DNA of 64,000 nt from Bartonella elizabethae F9251 = ATCC 49927. GTDB lineage: Bacteria; Pseudomonadota; Alphaproteobacteria; Rhizobiales; Rhizobiaceae. Each line of letters opens with the position of its first letter. The first letter of the stretch is position 1. The notes beneath the pieces were generated by a model. The model was not told where the DNA came from. It did not search any database and worked only from the letters and a program-made list of their open reading frames with translations. The stretch covers positions 248,001 to 312,000 of the forward strand of contig NZ_JADB01000001.1 in assembly GCF_000518165.1 (NCBI RefSeq). Reading direction: 5' to 3'. The position numbers and the translations under genes are program-made. This document shows positions 20,502 to 29,686 of this stretch, piece after piece.

Positions 20502-21404
20502 ATGCGTGATCCCTACACGATTCTGGGTGTGGCACGTACCGCAAAACCGCAAGAGATTAAATCAGCATTTAGAAGATTAGCAAAGAAGTATCATCCAGAC
20601 CACAATAAAGATGATGCAAAGGCTAAAGAAAAGTTTGCTGAAATTAATCAAGCTTATGAGATTATAGGTGATAAAGATAAAAAGGCACAATTTGACCGCG
20701 GTGAAATTGATATGGAAGGCAAACCACTTTATCAAGCCTATGGTGCTGGTGAAAATTTTAGCAATAAACAAAATCCTTTTTCAGGAAGAGCAAAAGGATT
20801 TGATTTCTCCTCTTCAGGGGGGGCAGGTTTTGATGCGAGTGATATTTTTCGCGATCTGTTTGGAGGAGCCGGTAGCTTCTCAAATTCCACACACTATAAT
20901 CGCCCTCAACAAGGAGCCCATATTCGCGCTAATCTTACAATAACATTAGAGCAGATGGTTGGCGCAGAAAAGGTAGAAGCTGTCTTTCCCCATGGAAAAA
21001 AGTTAAAAATTAAACTTCCAGATTATATTGAAGACGGGCAAACTATTCGTTTAAAAGGTCAGGGAGAAGAGGTTCCACATGGGCAAGCAGGAGATGCGTT
21101 GATAACCATTCAGATTCAAAAACATCCTCGTTTTCGGGTTGAAGGAAGGGCGCTCCATCTTGATTTACCCGTTTCTCTTAAACATGCTGTTTTGGGATCA
21201 AAAGAAGAAGTTGAGACATTGGAGGGACGTGTGGTTTTGACGATTCCTGCTTGGTCAAGTTCTGACCGTGTTTTGCGGTTGAAAGGAAAAGGGCTTCGTT
21301 TAAAAAATGGTACAAGAGATGATCTTTATGTGCATGTTCGTATTATGTTGCCGGAAGGCGAAAATGCTGCGCTAGAACAGTTTTTGCGAACGCAAAAAGA
21401 TTAA
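20502..21404 (+). CDS. DnaJ-class co-chaperone without zinc finger (CbpA-like)
   Basis: This 300-residue J-domain protein has HPD at residues 31-33 within [14 protein letters not shown], then a Gly/Phe-rich linker (about 75-130, ending [11 protein letters not shown]). Two C-terminal DnaJ substrate-binding folds follow. The CxxCxGxG zinc repeats of true DnaJ are absent, which places it with CbpA/DjlA-like type II proteins. It should stimulate DnaK ATPase. An AAAAGAGGGC binding site precedes the ATG. fabI follows after about 130 bases but has its own promoter candidate. Confidence 0.93.
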   Translation: MRDPYTILGVARTAKPQEIKSAFRRLAKKYHPDHNKDDAKAKEKFAEINQAYEIIGDKDKKAQFDRGEIDMEGKPLYQAYGAGENFSNKQNPFSGRAKGFDFSSSGGAGFDASDIFRDLFGGAGSFSNSTHYNRPQQGAHIRANLTITLEQMVGAEKVEAVFPHGKKLKIKLPDYIEDGQTIRLKGQGEEVPHGQAGDALITIQIQKHPRFRVEGRALHLDLPVSLKHAVLGSKEEVETLEGRVVLTIPAWSSSDRVLRLKGKGLRLKNGTRDDLYVHVRIMLPEGENAALEQFLRTQKD

Positions 21405-21473
21405 TTTTTAAAATTTTGATATATATAAAGCATAGTTTTTGTTTGATTTTAAACCAATTACTTGAAGAAAAAG

Positions 21474-21502
21474 TTGACCTATGCCATAGGCAGATGAATA
21501 AT
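21474..21502 (+). promoter_or_regulatory. Candidate fabI promoter with an embedded inverted repeat
   Basis: TTGACC (21474-21479) and AATAAT (21497-21502) are separated by exactly 17 bases, a good match to a vegetative promoter, and lie about 30 bases before the fabI start. The spacer contains CCTATG-C-CATAGG (21478-21490), a perfect 6-bp inverted repeat around one base. Its position between the -35 and -10 boxes is where a repressor would bind. The regulator is unknown. Confidence 0.55.
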
Positions 21503-21533
21503 ATTAATTTTAAGTAACAATGGGGCAGTGCTG

Positions 21534-22352
21534 ATGGCTAAGGGTAATGGTTTATTGTATGGGAAGCGTGGTTTAATTTTGGGGTTGGCCAATAATCGCT
21601 CCATCGCTTGGGGAATCGCTAAAGCAGCGAGTGCTGCAGGAGCAGAGCTTGCTTTTACCTATCAGGGTGAAGCAATGAAAAAGCGTGTTGAGCCTTTGGC
21701 TGAAGAATTAAAGGGGTTTGTTTGTGGACATTGTGATGTTTCTGACAGTGCGTCTATTGATGCGGTCTTTAGAACCATAGAGAAGAAATGGGGCAAACTC
21801 GATTTTTTAGTTCATGCTATTGGTTTTTCTGATAAAGATGAATTAAGTGGTCGCTATATTGATATCAGCGAATCAAATTTTATGATGACTATGAATATTT
21901 CTGTTTATTCCCTAACAGCTCTAACAAAGCGCGCAGAAAAGTTGATGGTAGATGGTGGGTCTATCTTAACACTAACCTATTATGGTGCGGAAAAGGTTGT
22001 TCCCAATTATAATGTCATGGGGGTTGCCAAAGCTGCTCTTGAAGCGAGCGTGAAATATTTAGCGGTAGACTTAGGTCCCCAAAAGATTCGTGTTAATGCG
22101 ATATCTGCTGGCCCTATTAAAACGTTAGCGGCTTCAGGTATTGGTGATTTCCGTTATATTCTAAAATGGAATGAATATAATGCGCCTTTACGTCGTACGG
22201 TATCCATTGAAGAGGTGGGTGATTCTGCCCTTTATTTTCTTTCGGATTTATCTCGTTCTGTTACCGGTGAAGTTCATCATGTCGATTCAGGTTATAATAT
22301 CATCGGTATGAAAGCCGTTGATGCTCCAGATATTTCCGTCGTTAAAGAATAA
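21534..22352 (+). CDS. fabI: Enoyl-ACP reductase (NADH), FabI type
   Basis: This enzyme does the last reduction of each fatty-acid elongation cycle and is the target of triclosan-type inhibitors. The 272 residues show the SDR-like cofactor site GLANNRSIAWGIA (about 17-29). The catalytic set matches the E. coli enzyme: Tyr149, Tyr159 and Lys166 in TYYGAEKVVPNYNVMGVAK. The ATG at 21534 follows GGGGCAG; a GTG six bases earlier is also in frame. aroC follows after about 150 bases. Confidence 0.96.
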   Translation: MAKGNGLLYGKRGLILGLANNRSIAWGIAKAASAAGAELAFTYQGEAMKKRVEPLAEELKGFVCGHCDVSDSASIDAVFRTIEKKWGKLDFLVHAIGFSDKDELSGRYIDISESNFMMTMNISVYSLTALTKRAEKLMVDGGSILTLTYYGAEKVVPNYNVMGVAKAALEASVKYLAVDLGPQKIRVNAISAGPIKTLAASGIGDFRYILKWNEYNAPLRRTVSIEEVGDSALYFLSDLSRSVTGEVHHVDSGYNIIGMKAVDAPDISVVKE

Positions 22353-22499
22353 GTTTGATTTATAGGATTTTTATTGGACAGCGATGATTTGACCAAATTT
22401 AAAGTAGCCAAGAATATTTTGAAGTTAAGGAGCTGTTTTATGTATAGCTCAACATGCGTTGTTATTGCATATATTTGACAGAGAAACGGATCTTTTTTC

Positions 22500-23588
22500 A
22501 TGTCGCATAATACATTTGGTCATTTGTTTCGTGTAACAACATGGGGTGAAAGTCATGGTACTGCTCTTGGTTGTGTCGTTGATGGTTGTCCCCCCGGAAT
22601 TATTTTTACGCGTGCAGAAATTCAAGCTTATCTCGATAAGCGTAGACCTGGGCAGTCCTTATATACAACGCAGCGCCGAGAACAAGATCAAGTAGAAATC
22701 CTTTCAGGAACAATTGCTCAAGAAGACGGGGGAACATTCGTTACAACAGGCACACCAATTTCTCTATTGATTCGAAATACAGATCAACGCTCTCAAGATT
22801 ATGGAGAAATTGCTCATCAATATCGTCCTGGCCATGCAGATTATACTTATGACGTTAAATATGGCATCCGTGATTTTCGAGGGGGAGGGCGTGCTTCAGC
22901 ACGCGAGACAGCAGCACGTGTTGCGGCTGGTGCGTTGGCTCGTAAAATTGTTCCTGGTTTGGTTGTTCGAGGAGCCGTGATAGCCATTGGTCCCCATAAG
23001 ATTAATCGTGATCGTTGGGATTGGTCAGAGGTTGAAAATAATCCTTTTTTTACAGCTGATGCAGAGATGGTTCAAATTTTTAGTGATTATATCCGTAAAA
23101 TTCGTAAAGATGGTACATCTGTTGGTGCGGTTATTGAGATCGTTGCAGAAAATGTTCCGGCAGGTTTAGGTGCCCCTATTTACGCAAAACTTGATCAAGA
23201 CATTGCATCATACCTTATGTCAATTAATGCGGTAAAAGGGGTTGAAATTGGTGATGGTTTTGCGGCAGCCTGCTTGAGGGGAGAAGAAAATGCCGATGAA
23301 ATGCGGATGGGAAATGACGGAAAACCACTTTTTTTATCCAATCATGCTGGTGGTATTTTAGGGGGAATATCGAGTGGACAGCCAATTATTGCACGTTTTG
23401 CTGTAAAACCTACGTCATCCATTTTAAAGCCTCGTCGCTCTGTGGATGTTGATGGTCATGATGTAGACGTAATAACGAAGGGACGTCATGATCCATGTGT
23501 TGGGATTCGGGCTGTTCCTGTTGGTGAAGCGATGGTTGCTTGTGCACTTGCTGACCATTATTTAAGACATCGCGGTCAAGTTGGGTGA
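22500..23588 (+). CDS. aroC: Chorismate synthase
   Basis: This FMN-dependent lyase makes chorismate, the last step of the shikimate pathway. The 362 residues hold the three family signatures: [18 protein letters not shown] at the N-terminus, a central [19 protein letters not shown] and a C-terminal RHDPCVG. The invariant histidines are in place ([12 protein letters not shown]). The length is normal. It is followed 15 bases later by ribB, so the two are probably co-transcribed. Confidence 0.97.
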   Translation: MSHNTFGHLFRVTTWGESHGTALGCVVDGCPPGIIFTRAEIQAYLDKRRPGQSLYTTQRREQDQVEILSGTIAQEDGGTFVTTGTPISLLIRNTDQRSQDYGEIAHQYRPGHADYTYDVKYGIRDFRGGGRASARETAARVAAGALARKIVPGLVVRGAVIAIGPHKINRDRWDWSEVENNPFFTADAEMVQIFSDYIRKIRKDGTSVGAVIEIVAENVPAGLGAPIYAKLDQDIASYLMSINAVKGVEIGDGFAAACLRGEENADEMRMGNDGKPLFLSNHAGGILGGISSGQPIIARFAVKPTSSILKPRRSVDVDGHDVDVITKGRHDPCVGIRAVPVGEAMVACALADHYLRHRGQVG

Positions 23589-23603
23589 TTGAGAAGGTGA
23601 ATA

Positions 23604-24707
23604 ATGGCGTATAATGAAGAAAAAATTATTTCTGCGCTTAAAGCTTTTGAATGCGGTGAAATTGTTGTGGTGACAGATGATAATGACCGTGAAAATGAAG
23701 GTGATTTAACGGTTGCTGCAGCCCATTGTACAGAAGAAAAGATGGCATTTATTCTTCGTCACACAACGGGTATTGTGTGTACACCTATGCCCAAAAAAGA
23801 AGCACAACGATTTAATCTTGCTCCTATGGTACAAGATAATAATTCTGCACATGGGACGCAATTTACGGTTACTGTTGATTTTAAACACGGCATAACAACA
23901 GGGATTTCAGCGCATGACCGTACATTAGCGGTGCGTAATCTTGCAAATTTGAATGCAAGTGCGGATGATTTTGTTCGTCCAGGGCATGTTTTCCCTCTGA
24001 TTGCGCATGAAGGGGGGGTTCTCATGCGTTCAGGTCATACGGAAGCCGCTGTTGATTTATGTCAATTAGCTGGTTTGCCACCGGTTGGTGTTATTGGTGA
24101 GTTAGTCAATGATGATGGAAGCGTTAAACATGGCGATCAGATTACCAAATTTGCACAAGAACATCGGTTGCATATCATAACGGTTGCAGATTTAATTGCT
24201 TACCGACAGCGTAAAGAAATATTGATCAAGCGTGTTGGAGAAATGCCGATTGAAACACCTGTAGGTCCTGCTATTATTCAAAGTTATCAACTCCCTTGGG
24301 AAGATGTTCAACATATTGCGATTATTTTTGGTGATATCCGTGAGGGAGAGGGTATTCCTGTGCATTTACACCATGAAAACATTATAAATGACGTTTTTTG
24401 TCAATCTTCAGATATCATGGTGATGATGCAGCGTATGATGGAAAAAGAAAAACGTGGTGTATTTGTTTATTTGCGTGAAGGATCTGTTATACAATCAACG
24501 ATTGGCATTCAAAATATGGCAAGAGACGGTTCAGAAAATCATGTGCAGGCGATTGAACGTGAAGAAGAATGGCGCAAAATTGGTTTAGGATCGCAAATTT
24601 TAAAATATTTAGGAATAGACTCGGTTATTGTTTATGCTTCTAAAGAGCACCATTATCTAGGTTTAGAAGATTTTGGAATTCGTATATCTAGGACAGATAT
24701 TTTTTGA
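23604..24707 (+). CDS. ribB: 3,4-dihydroxy-2-butanone-4-phosphate synthase with a GTP-cyclohydrolase-II-like C-domain
   Basis: The N-terminal half (to about residue 200) is an intact DHBP synthase of riboflavin synthesis. It has [14 protein letters not shown], the [10 protein letters not shown] region and RPGHVFPL...GHTEAAVDL. The C-terminal half aligns with GTP cyclohydrolase II ([18 protein letters not shown]), but the three zinc-binding cysteines expected there are missing; only one Cys (in NDVFCQSSD) remains. It should therefore lack cyclohydrolase activity, as in the RibBX-type proteins described in rhizobia. No FMN riboswitch fits in the 15 bases upstream. xseB follows after 7 bases. 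Confidence 0.9.
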
Positions 24708-24714
24708 GGTTCAT

Positions 24715-24969
24715 ATGAAAAAAGAGATACAAGAGGGGGATATTACGACTTTAAGCTTTGAGCAAGCGCTTAAGCAGCTTGAAGTTATTGTTGAAAACTT
24801 AGAACGTGGCGATGTGCCTTTGGAACAATCCATTGATATTTATGAACGTGGTGAAGCGCTTAAAAAACATTGTGAAAAACTCTTGAAGGTTGCTGAAGCC
24901 AAAGTTGAAAAAATTCAGCTTTCACAGGAAGGTTCTCCAGAAGGCGTAGAGCCACTTGATGCTCAATAA
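24715..24969 (+). CDS. xseB: Exodeoxyribonuclease VII small subunit
   Basis: This is the small subunit of the single-strand exonuclease used in mismatch repair and recombination. The 84 residues are helical, with [20 protein letters not shown] and [20 protein letters not shown], both family hallmarks. The ATG at 24715 follows GAGG; a longer frame from 24673 would overlap ribB and is unlikely. It is coupled closely to ribB, and dxs follows after 245 bases. The large subunit gene (xseA) is not in this window. Confidence 0.94.
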
Positions 24970-25214
24970 TATTAAATATTTTGGGATATTTATTGTGGGA
25001 CTCTAAGAGATGCAATAATCTTAGTTTATAGAAAGCAAATTTTATTGATTTCTTTTTTATAAAATAAGTTAAAAATGGAAAAGATCATCAATCATCTCAA
25101 AGAGAGAAGAGCATTTTTTAGTAAAAAAGATGTAAAGCTCTCAATAAACGAGTAGAAAAGATATATTTTTAATCGTTGCTTTCTCTTGAGCTAAGATAAT
25201 AGAAAGGAATTTTT
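24970..25214. other. Spacer between xseB and dxs
   Basis: AT-rich, with no open frame. A loose inverted repeat (GAGC...GCTC around an A/T-rich core, about 25107-25140) could fold but has no clear role. Confidence 0.35.
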
Positions 25215-27122
25215 TTGTCTCAGGTCTTAACACCATTGCTTGACCGTGTTTGTTTCCCGCAAGATTTGCGGGCATTACCTGAGTCTTATCTGGTACAGTT
25301 GGCTAATGAGTTGCGGGCCGAAACGATTGATGCGGTTTCTGTAACAGGAGGTCATCTTGGGGCGGGACTTGGTGTTGTTGAGCTTACGGTTGCGTTACAT
25401 TATATTTTTAATACACCAGAGGATAGGATTATTTGGGATGTTGGTCATCAAACCTATCCGCACAAAATTTTAACGGGGCGTAGAGAAAAAATTCGCACAT
25501 TACGTCAAGAGGGGGGGCTATCAGGCTTCACAAAACGTTCAGAAAGCGTGTATGATCCATTTGGAGCGGGGCATTCATCGACTTCTATTTCGGCAGGGCT
25601 TGGCATGGCGGTGGCAAGTGCTTTGAAAGCGGAGATAAGACGCAATATCATTGCTGTCATTGGTGATGGTGCAATGTCTGCGGGTATGGCTTATGAAGCA
25701 ATGAATAACGCTGGTGCTTTGGATGCACGCTTGATTGTTGTTCTAAATGATAACGATATGTCTATCGCACCGCCTACAGGTGCTATGAGTGGGCATCTTG
25801 CACGATTAGTCTCTCGTCCCTCTTATCGTCATTTGCGTGAACGCGTAAAGATATTGAGCGAAAAATTGCCAAAGTTTTTTTTAGATAAAGCACGTCGTTC
25901 AGAGGAATTTGCGCGTGGCCTTTTGGTTGGAGGAACGTTATTTGATGAGCTTGGCTTTTATTATGTTGGCCCCATAGATGGGCATAATTTTGGGCATTTA
26001 TTGCCTGTTTTAAAAAATGTTCGCCAATATCCTAATGGTCCTGTTTTGGTGCATGTTGTAACCCATAAGGGAAAGGGATATCCACCTGCAGAAGCTTCAT
26101 CTGATAAATATCATGGTGTTAACCGTTTTGATGTCACAACAGGAAGACAGGTTAAAGCACCTAGTAATATTCTACCCTATACTAAGGTATTTTCTAAAGC
26201 TTTAATAGAAGAAGCCAGCCATGATGATAAGATTGTTGGTATAACGGCGGCAATGCCAACAGGGACAGGTCTTGATGCTTTTGCAGAAAAATTTCCTAAA
26301 AAGATGTTTGATGTTGGGATTGCTGAGCAACATGCCGTAACTTTTGCGGCCGGACTTGCTTGTGAAGGGTATAAGCCTTTTGTTGCAATTTATTCTACTT
26401 TTTTACAGCGTGCTTATGATCAAATTATTCATGATGTATCAATTCAAAAGTTACCAGTACGTTTTGCTATTGATAGAGCAGGTTTTGTTGGGGCAGATGG
26501 TGCAACGCACGCTGGTAGTTTTGATATTGTTTTTTTGGCTACGCTTCCTGAGTTTGTTGTTATGGCACCTTCAGATGAACTTGAACTGATGCATATGGTG
26601 CGTACAGCTGCAGCTTATGATCAGGGTCCCATTTCTTTTCGTTATCCACGTGGTGAAGGTATTGGTATAGATTTACCGAAACGTGGTGAAATATTAGAAA
26701 TTGGAAAAGGACGTGTTCTGCGTGAAGGAGATAGGATCGCTCTGGTTTGTTTTGGAACACGAATGTCAGAAGTATTGCGAGCTGCTGAGATGTTGGAGGC
26801 TAAAGGGCTCTCGACAACGGTTGCAGATGCACGGTTTGCAAAACCTTTAGATAAAGATTTGATGCGTCGTTTAGCCCGTGAGCATGAAGTATTGGTGACC
26901 ATTGAAGAAGGTGCAATCGGTGGATTTGGAGCACATTTATTACAATTTTTAGCACAAGAAGGGCTCTTAGAGCATGGATTGAAAGTTCGTACACTCAAAC
27001 TTCCTGATGAATATTTGAATCATGGTTCACCAGAAAAAGTTCTCTCAACGATTGGGCTTGATGCTATGGGGATTGTCAACACGGTGTTGACGGCTTTGGG
27101 ACGCGAGATTTTAATAGGATAA
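25215..27122 (+). CDS. dxs: 1-deoxy-D-xylulose-5-phosphate synthase
   Basis: This thiamine diphosphate enzyme condenses pyruvate and glyceraldehyde 3-phosphate, the first committed step of the MEP pathway. The 635 residues contain [10 protein letters not shown] (His47), the ThDP/Mg motif GDGAMSAG...NDN (150-180), and the transketolase-type [15 protein letters not shown] in the second half. The start is TTG at 25215, preceded by AGAAAGGA. No in-frame ATG gives the conserved N-terminus ([11 protein letters not shown]), so a TTG start is well supported. tlyA follows after 17 bases. Confidence 0.97.
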   Translation: MSQVLTPLLDRVCFPQDLRALPESYLVQLANELRAETIDAVSVTGGHLGAGLGVVELTVALHYIFNTPEDRIIWDVGHQTYPHKILTGRREKIRTLRQEGGLSGFTKRSESVYDPFGAGHSSTSISAGLGMAVASALKAEIRRNIIAVIGDGAMSAGMAYEAMNNAGALDARLIVVLNDNDMSIAPPTGAMSGHLARLVSRPSYRHLRERVKILSEKLPKFFLDKARRSEEFARGLLVGGTLFDELGFYYVGPIDGHNFGHLLPVLKNVRQYPNGPVLVHVVTHKGKGYPPAEASSDKYHGVNRFDVTTGRQVKAPSNILPYTKVFSKALIEEASHDDKIVGITAAMPTGTGLDAFAEKFPKKMFDVGIAEQHAVTFAAGLACEGYKPFVAIYSTFLQRAYDQIIHDVSIQKLPVRFAIDRAGFVGADGATHAGSFDIVFLATLPEFVVMAPSDELELMHMVRTAAAYDQGPISFRYPRGEGIGIDLPKRGEILEIGKGRVLREGDRIALVCFGTRMSEVLRAAEMLEAKGLSTTVADARFAKPLDKDLMRRLAREHEVLVTIEEGAIGGFGAHLLQFLAQEGLLEHGLKVRTLKLPDEYLNHGSPEKVLSTIGLDAMGIVNTVLTALGREILIG

Positions 27123-27139
27123 AAAAACTCGAGTATGAG

Positions 27140-27883
27140 ATGGCTTTCAGAAAAAGGCTCGATATTCTTTTAGTTGAAAAAAACTTTTTTACGACACGTT
27201 CCCGCGCACGTGATGCTATTATGCGCCAAACTGTTAAAGTTAATGGTGAAATCGTTTTAAAAGCGGGACAAACCTTTTTTGATAACGTAGAGATTATCGT
27301 TTGTGATCCAGCGCAGAATTATGTTTCACGGGCAGCATTAAAATTGATTGCTGCACTTGATGCATTTCCAATTGTAACGGATAAAGTGACGGCCATTGAT
27401 GTTGGTGCATCAACAGGTGGTTTTACACAAGTTCTCTTAGAACGTGGAGCAGCACATGTCATTGCTGTTGAGGTTGGGCATCATCAATTTGATAAACGTT
27501 TATTGGGCAATAGTGCTATAACCTTATTAGAAGGCTTGAATGTTCGAGACCTTCAACAGGAACATTTAGGCGGGCGGGAAATTGATCTTATCGTTTCAGA
27601 TGTTAGCTTTATTTCTCTCAAACTTGCATTGCCTCCTGTTTTGTCTTTAGCTAAAAAGGGATCCCAAGCTGTTTTACTGGTAAAGCCTCAGTTTGAGGTT
27701 GGTCGTAAACACCTTGGTAAGGGAGGAATATTAGATCCATCAAGAGCTAAAAAAACCGCTGAAGAGCTTTTTGTCTGGTTAAATACTCAAACAGGGTGGT
27801 GTGCAAAAGATCTCCTTCCTTCTCCCATTACAGGGTGTGATGGCAATGTGGAATATTTACTATTTGGAGAAAAGCAACAGTGA
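27140..27883 (+). CDS. tlyA: TlyA-family rRNA (cytidine-2'-O-) methyltransferase / hemolysin A homologue
   Basis: The 247 residues form an N-terminal S4 RNA-binding domain (RLDILLVEKNFFTTRSRARD...VKVNGE) and an FtsJ-like SAM domain (AIDVGASTGGFTQVLLERGA). The catalytic-type residues are in DLIVSDVSFISL and LLVKPQFEVGR. TlyA in mycobacteria methylates 16S C1409 and 23S C1920; the site here is inferred. The gene lies 17 bases after dxs, and its stop overlaps the next start by four bases (GTGA), so dxs, tlyA and the RlmD-like gene are likely one transcript. Confidence 0.93.
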   Translation: MAFRKRLDILLVEKNFFTTRSRARDAIMRQTVKVNGEIVLKAGQTFFDNVEIIVCDPAQNYVSRAALKLIAALDAFPIVTDKVTAIDVGASTGGFTQVLLERGAAHVIAVEVGHHQFDKRLLGNSAITLLEGLNVRDLQQEHLGGREIDLIVSDVSFISLKLALPPVLSLAKKGSQAVLLVKPQFEVGRKHLGKGGILDPSRAKKTAEELFVWLNTQTGWCAKDLLPSPITGCDGNVEYLLFGEKQQ

Positions 27884-29133
27884 GTAACAATGTCATAATC
27901 GACCATATAGGAGCAAATGGTTATGGTGCTGCTAAAACGGCTCACGGCTTTGTTGATGTTCCTTTTACTTTGCCAGGAGAGTGTGCAGAAATTATTGTTC
28001 ATGAAAAATATTCAACATATAGAGCATTAAAACAAAAATCACCAGAACGCATTGATGCTCTTTGTCAGCATTTTGGAGAATGCGGAGGCTGTACTCTTCA
28101 ACATTGGCGTGCTGATGCTTATCGTGTATGGAAACGACAATTGGTTGTTGATGCGCTTAAAAACTATGGAATTAAGAGCGTTGTTGCGCCTTTAATAGAA
28201 TGTAAACCCTATAGCCGACGGCGGATAACTCTAACAGCATCTATGACTCCACAGGGTCAAAAAGTTGGTTTTAACCGTTATCTCTCTCATGAGATCGTGG
28301 CTATTGAGGAATGTCCGGTAAGCTGCCCAGAGCTTATTTCTCAGTTGCGTAATATCAGAGAGCTCTGTGCTTTTCTAAGCAGCTCTGTCAAACGGTTTCA
28401 TGTTACGATAACACGCGTTGAAAATGGCTTAGATGTTGCTTTAAGCGGTTGCATTATACACCATGAATCACTTCGCCAGAAAATGATCAGTGCAGCTCTT
28501 TCTTATGGGATTACACGTTTATCTGTTGAGGGTGAAGTTTTGATTGAACGAGAAAAACCAGAGATTTACTTTGGAGATGTCCGTGTTGAATTTCCTTCTG
28601 GTGGTTTTCTTCAAGCAACCTGTGAAGCTGAAAATATAATGGGCAATATTATTTTGACTCATTTAAAAAAAATAAAGAATGCTCTTGATTTATTTTCAGG
28701 GGTAGGAACATTTACCTTGCGTATGGCAAAAAAGATGAATGTTCATGCAATAGAAAATAATGAGACAGCATTAGAAAATTTAGTTTCAGCAGCCCGTTTT
28801 GCGACGGGTTTAAAAACAGTCACTTGTGAAAGACGCGATCTTTTCCGCCATCCACTTTCTGTAAAGGAACTTGAGTGTTTTGAGAGTGTTGTTTTTGATC
28901 CTCCGCGTGCGGGTGCAGAGGAACAAGTCCGTGAACTGGCGAAGGCAACAATACCCCGTGTTGTGGCAATTTCGTGTAATCCTACGACATTTGCGCGTGA
29001 TTTATCTCTTCTTGTTGCTGGGGGGTATGAAGTAGAAAAAATCACACCCATTGATCAATTTTTATGGTCAGCCCATGTTGAAATTGTTGCTGTTTTGAAC
29101 AAAAAGAAAAAGAAGAAGGGCTGGAAGCTTTAG
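27880..29133 (+). CDS. RlmD/TrmA-family RNA (uracil-5-) methyltransferase with Fe-S site
   Basis: This 417-residue SAM enzyme makes 5-methyluridine in 23S rRNA or tRNA. An N-terminal TRAM-like segment is followed by four iron-sulfur cysteines (Cys62, Cys68, Cys71 in CQHFGECGGC, and Cys145 in IEECPVSC). The SAM site DLFSGVGTFTLRMA and the nucleophile loop AISCNPTTFARDL complete it. RlmD is the nearest named relative; the modified base is inferred. Translation begins at a GTG that overlaps the tlyA stop. A run of Lys codons closes the protein. Confidence 0.9.
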   Translation: MSNNVIIDHIGANGYGAAKTAHGFVDVPFTLPGECAEIIVHEKYSTYRALKQKSPERIDALCQHFGECGGCTLQHWRADAYRVWKRQLVVDALKNYGIKSVVAPLIECKPYSRRRITLTASMTPQGQKVGFNRYLSHEIVAIEECPVSCPELISQLRNIRELCAFLSSSVKRFHVTITRVENGLDVALSGCIIHHESLRQKMISAALSYGITRLSVEGEVLIEREKPEIYFGDVRVEFPSGGFLQATCEAENIMGNIILTHLKKIKNALDLFSGVGTFTLRMAKKMNVHAIENNETALENLVSAARFATGLKTVTCERRDLFRHPLSVKELECFESVVFDPPRAGAEEQVRELAKATIPRVVAISCNPTTFARDLSLLVAGGYEVEKITPIDQFLWSAHVEIVAVLNKKKKKKGWKL

Positions 29134-29292
29134 CCTGAATTTTTTTTAACGCCATGAAGATTTTAAAAAATTTACTTACGTATTATTATAAAAATCTCTT
29201 CAAAATTTATCTACAATAATAATCTAATAATCTTTTTCTCATTGAATTAAGAGCATTGAATATAGGAAGCTTTCTTATTTGAGACTTTTTGA
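29134..29292. other. Spacer before integrase remnant 3
   Basis: AT-rich 3' region of the RlmD-like gene. No frame or hairpin seen. Confidence 0.35.
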
Positions 29293-29600
29293 TTATGAAA
29301 TATAAAAGACAGTGCTACTCCACACAAAAGACGAACATATTATGAAAAAGGTATGTTTGAGAGGATATCTGAACAAGCCAGCAGTACCGTTATGTTGACT
29401 ATCTCCCAATGACATGACAGTCTTTGGTATTTGAGGCGGTTCATGAGAGGTATGCCTTTCTTGTATAGTTTTACTCCACACCGATCTTGTAGTATACAAA
29501 TCAATGTTTTTTATTGATTCAACATACACAGATTAAAAATAAGAGAATACGGTATAAAGGTTCTCATTCAAGTTGAATGATGTTGGATTATCTTTAAAAT
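29293..29600 (-). pseudogene. Integrase remnant 3 with conserved leader
   Basis: Read on the minus strand, the leader (about 29600-29450) carries TTCTCTTATTTTTA and TTGAATCAATAAAAA, shared with the copies ending near 37760 and 46985. A start-like ATGAACCGCCTCAAA then gives MNRLKYQRLSCH. Another frame gives GDSQHNGTAGLFRY, matching the VGDGKY.DG.GLFLY part of an integrase arm-binding domain. Frames change several times and no catalytic domain is left. It lies between the convergent ends of the RlmD-like gene and tldD. Confidence 0.65.
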
Positions 29601-29686
29601 CAATGCATTGCATACAAAAAATATCCTTTCTCATAAACCGTTTGAATAGATGGGAAGGGGGTAATATTGGGCAGAAATGAGCAAAC

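Noticed and set aside
23589-23603. FMN riboswitch in front of ribB
   Set aside because: Only 15 bases separate aroC and ribB, too short for the aptamer.
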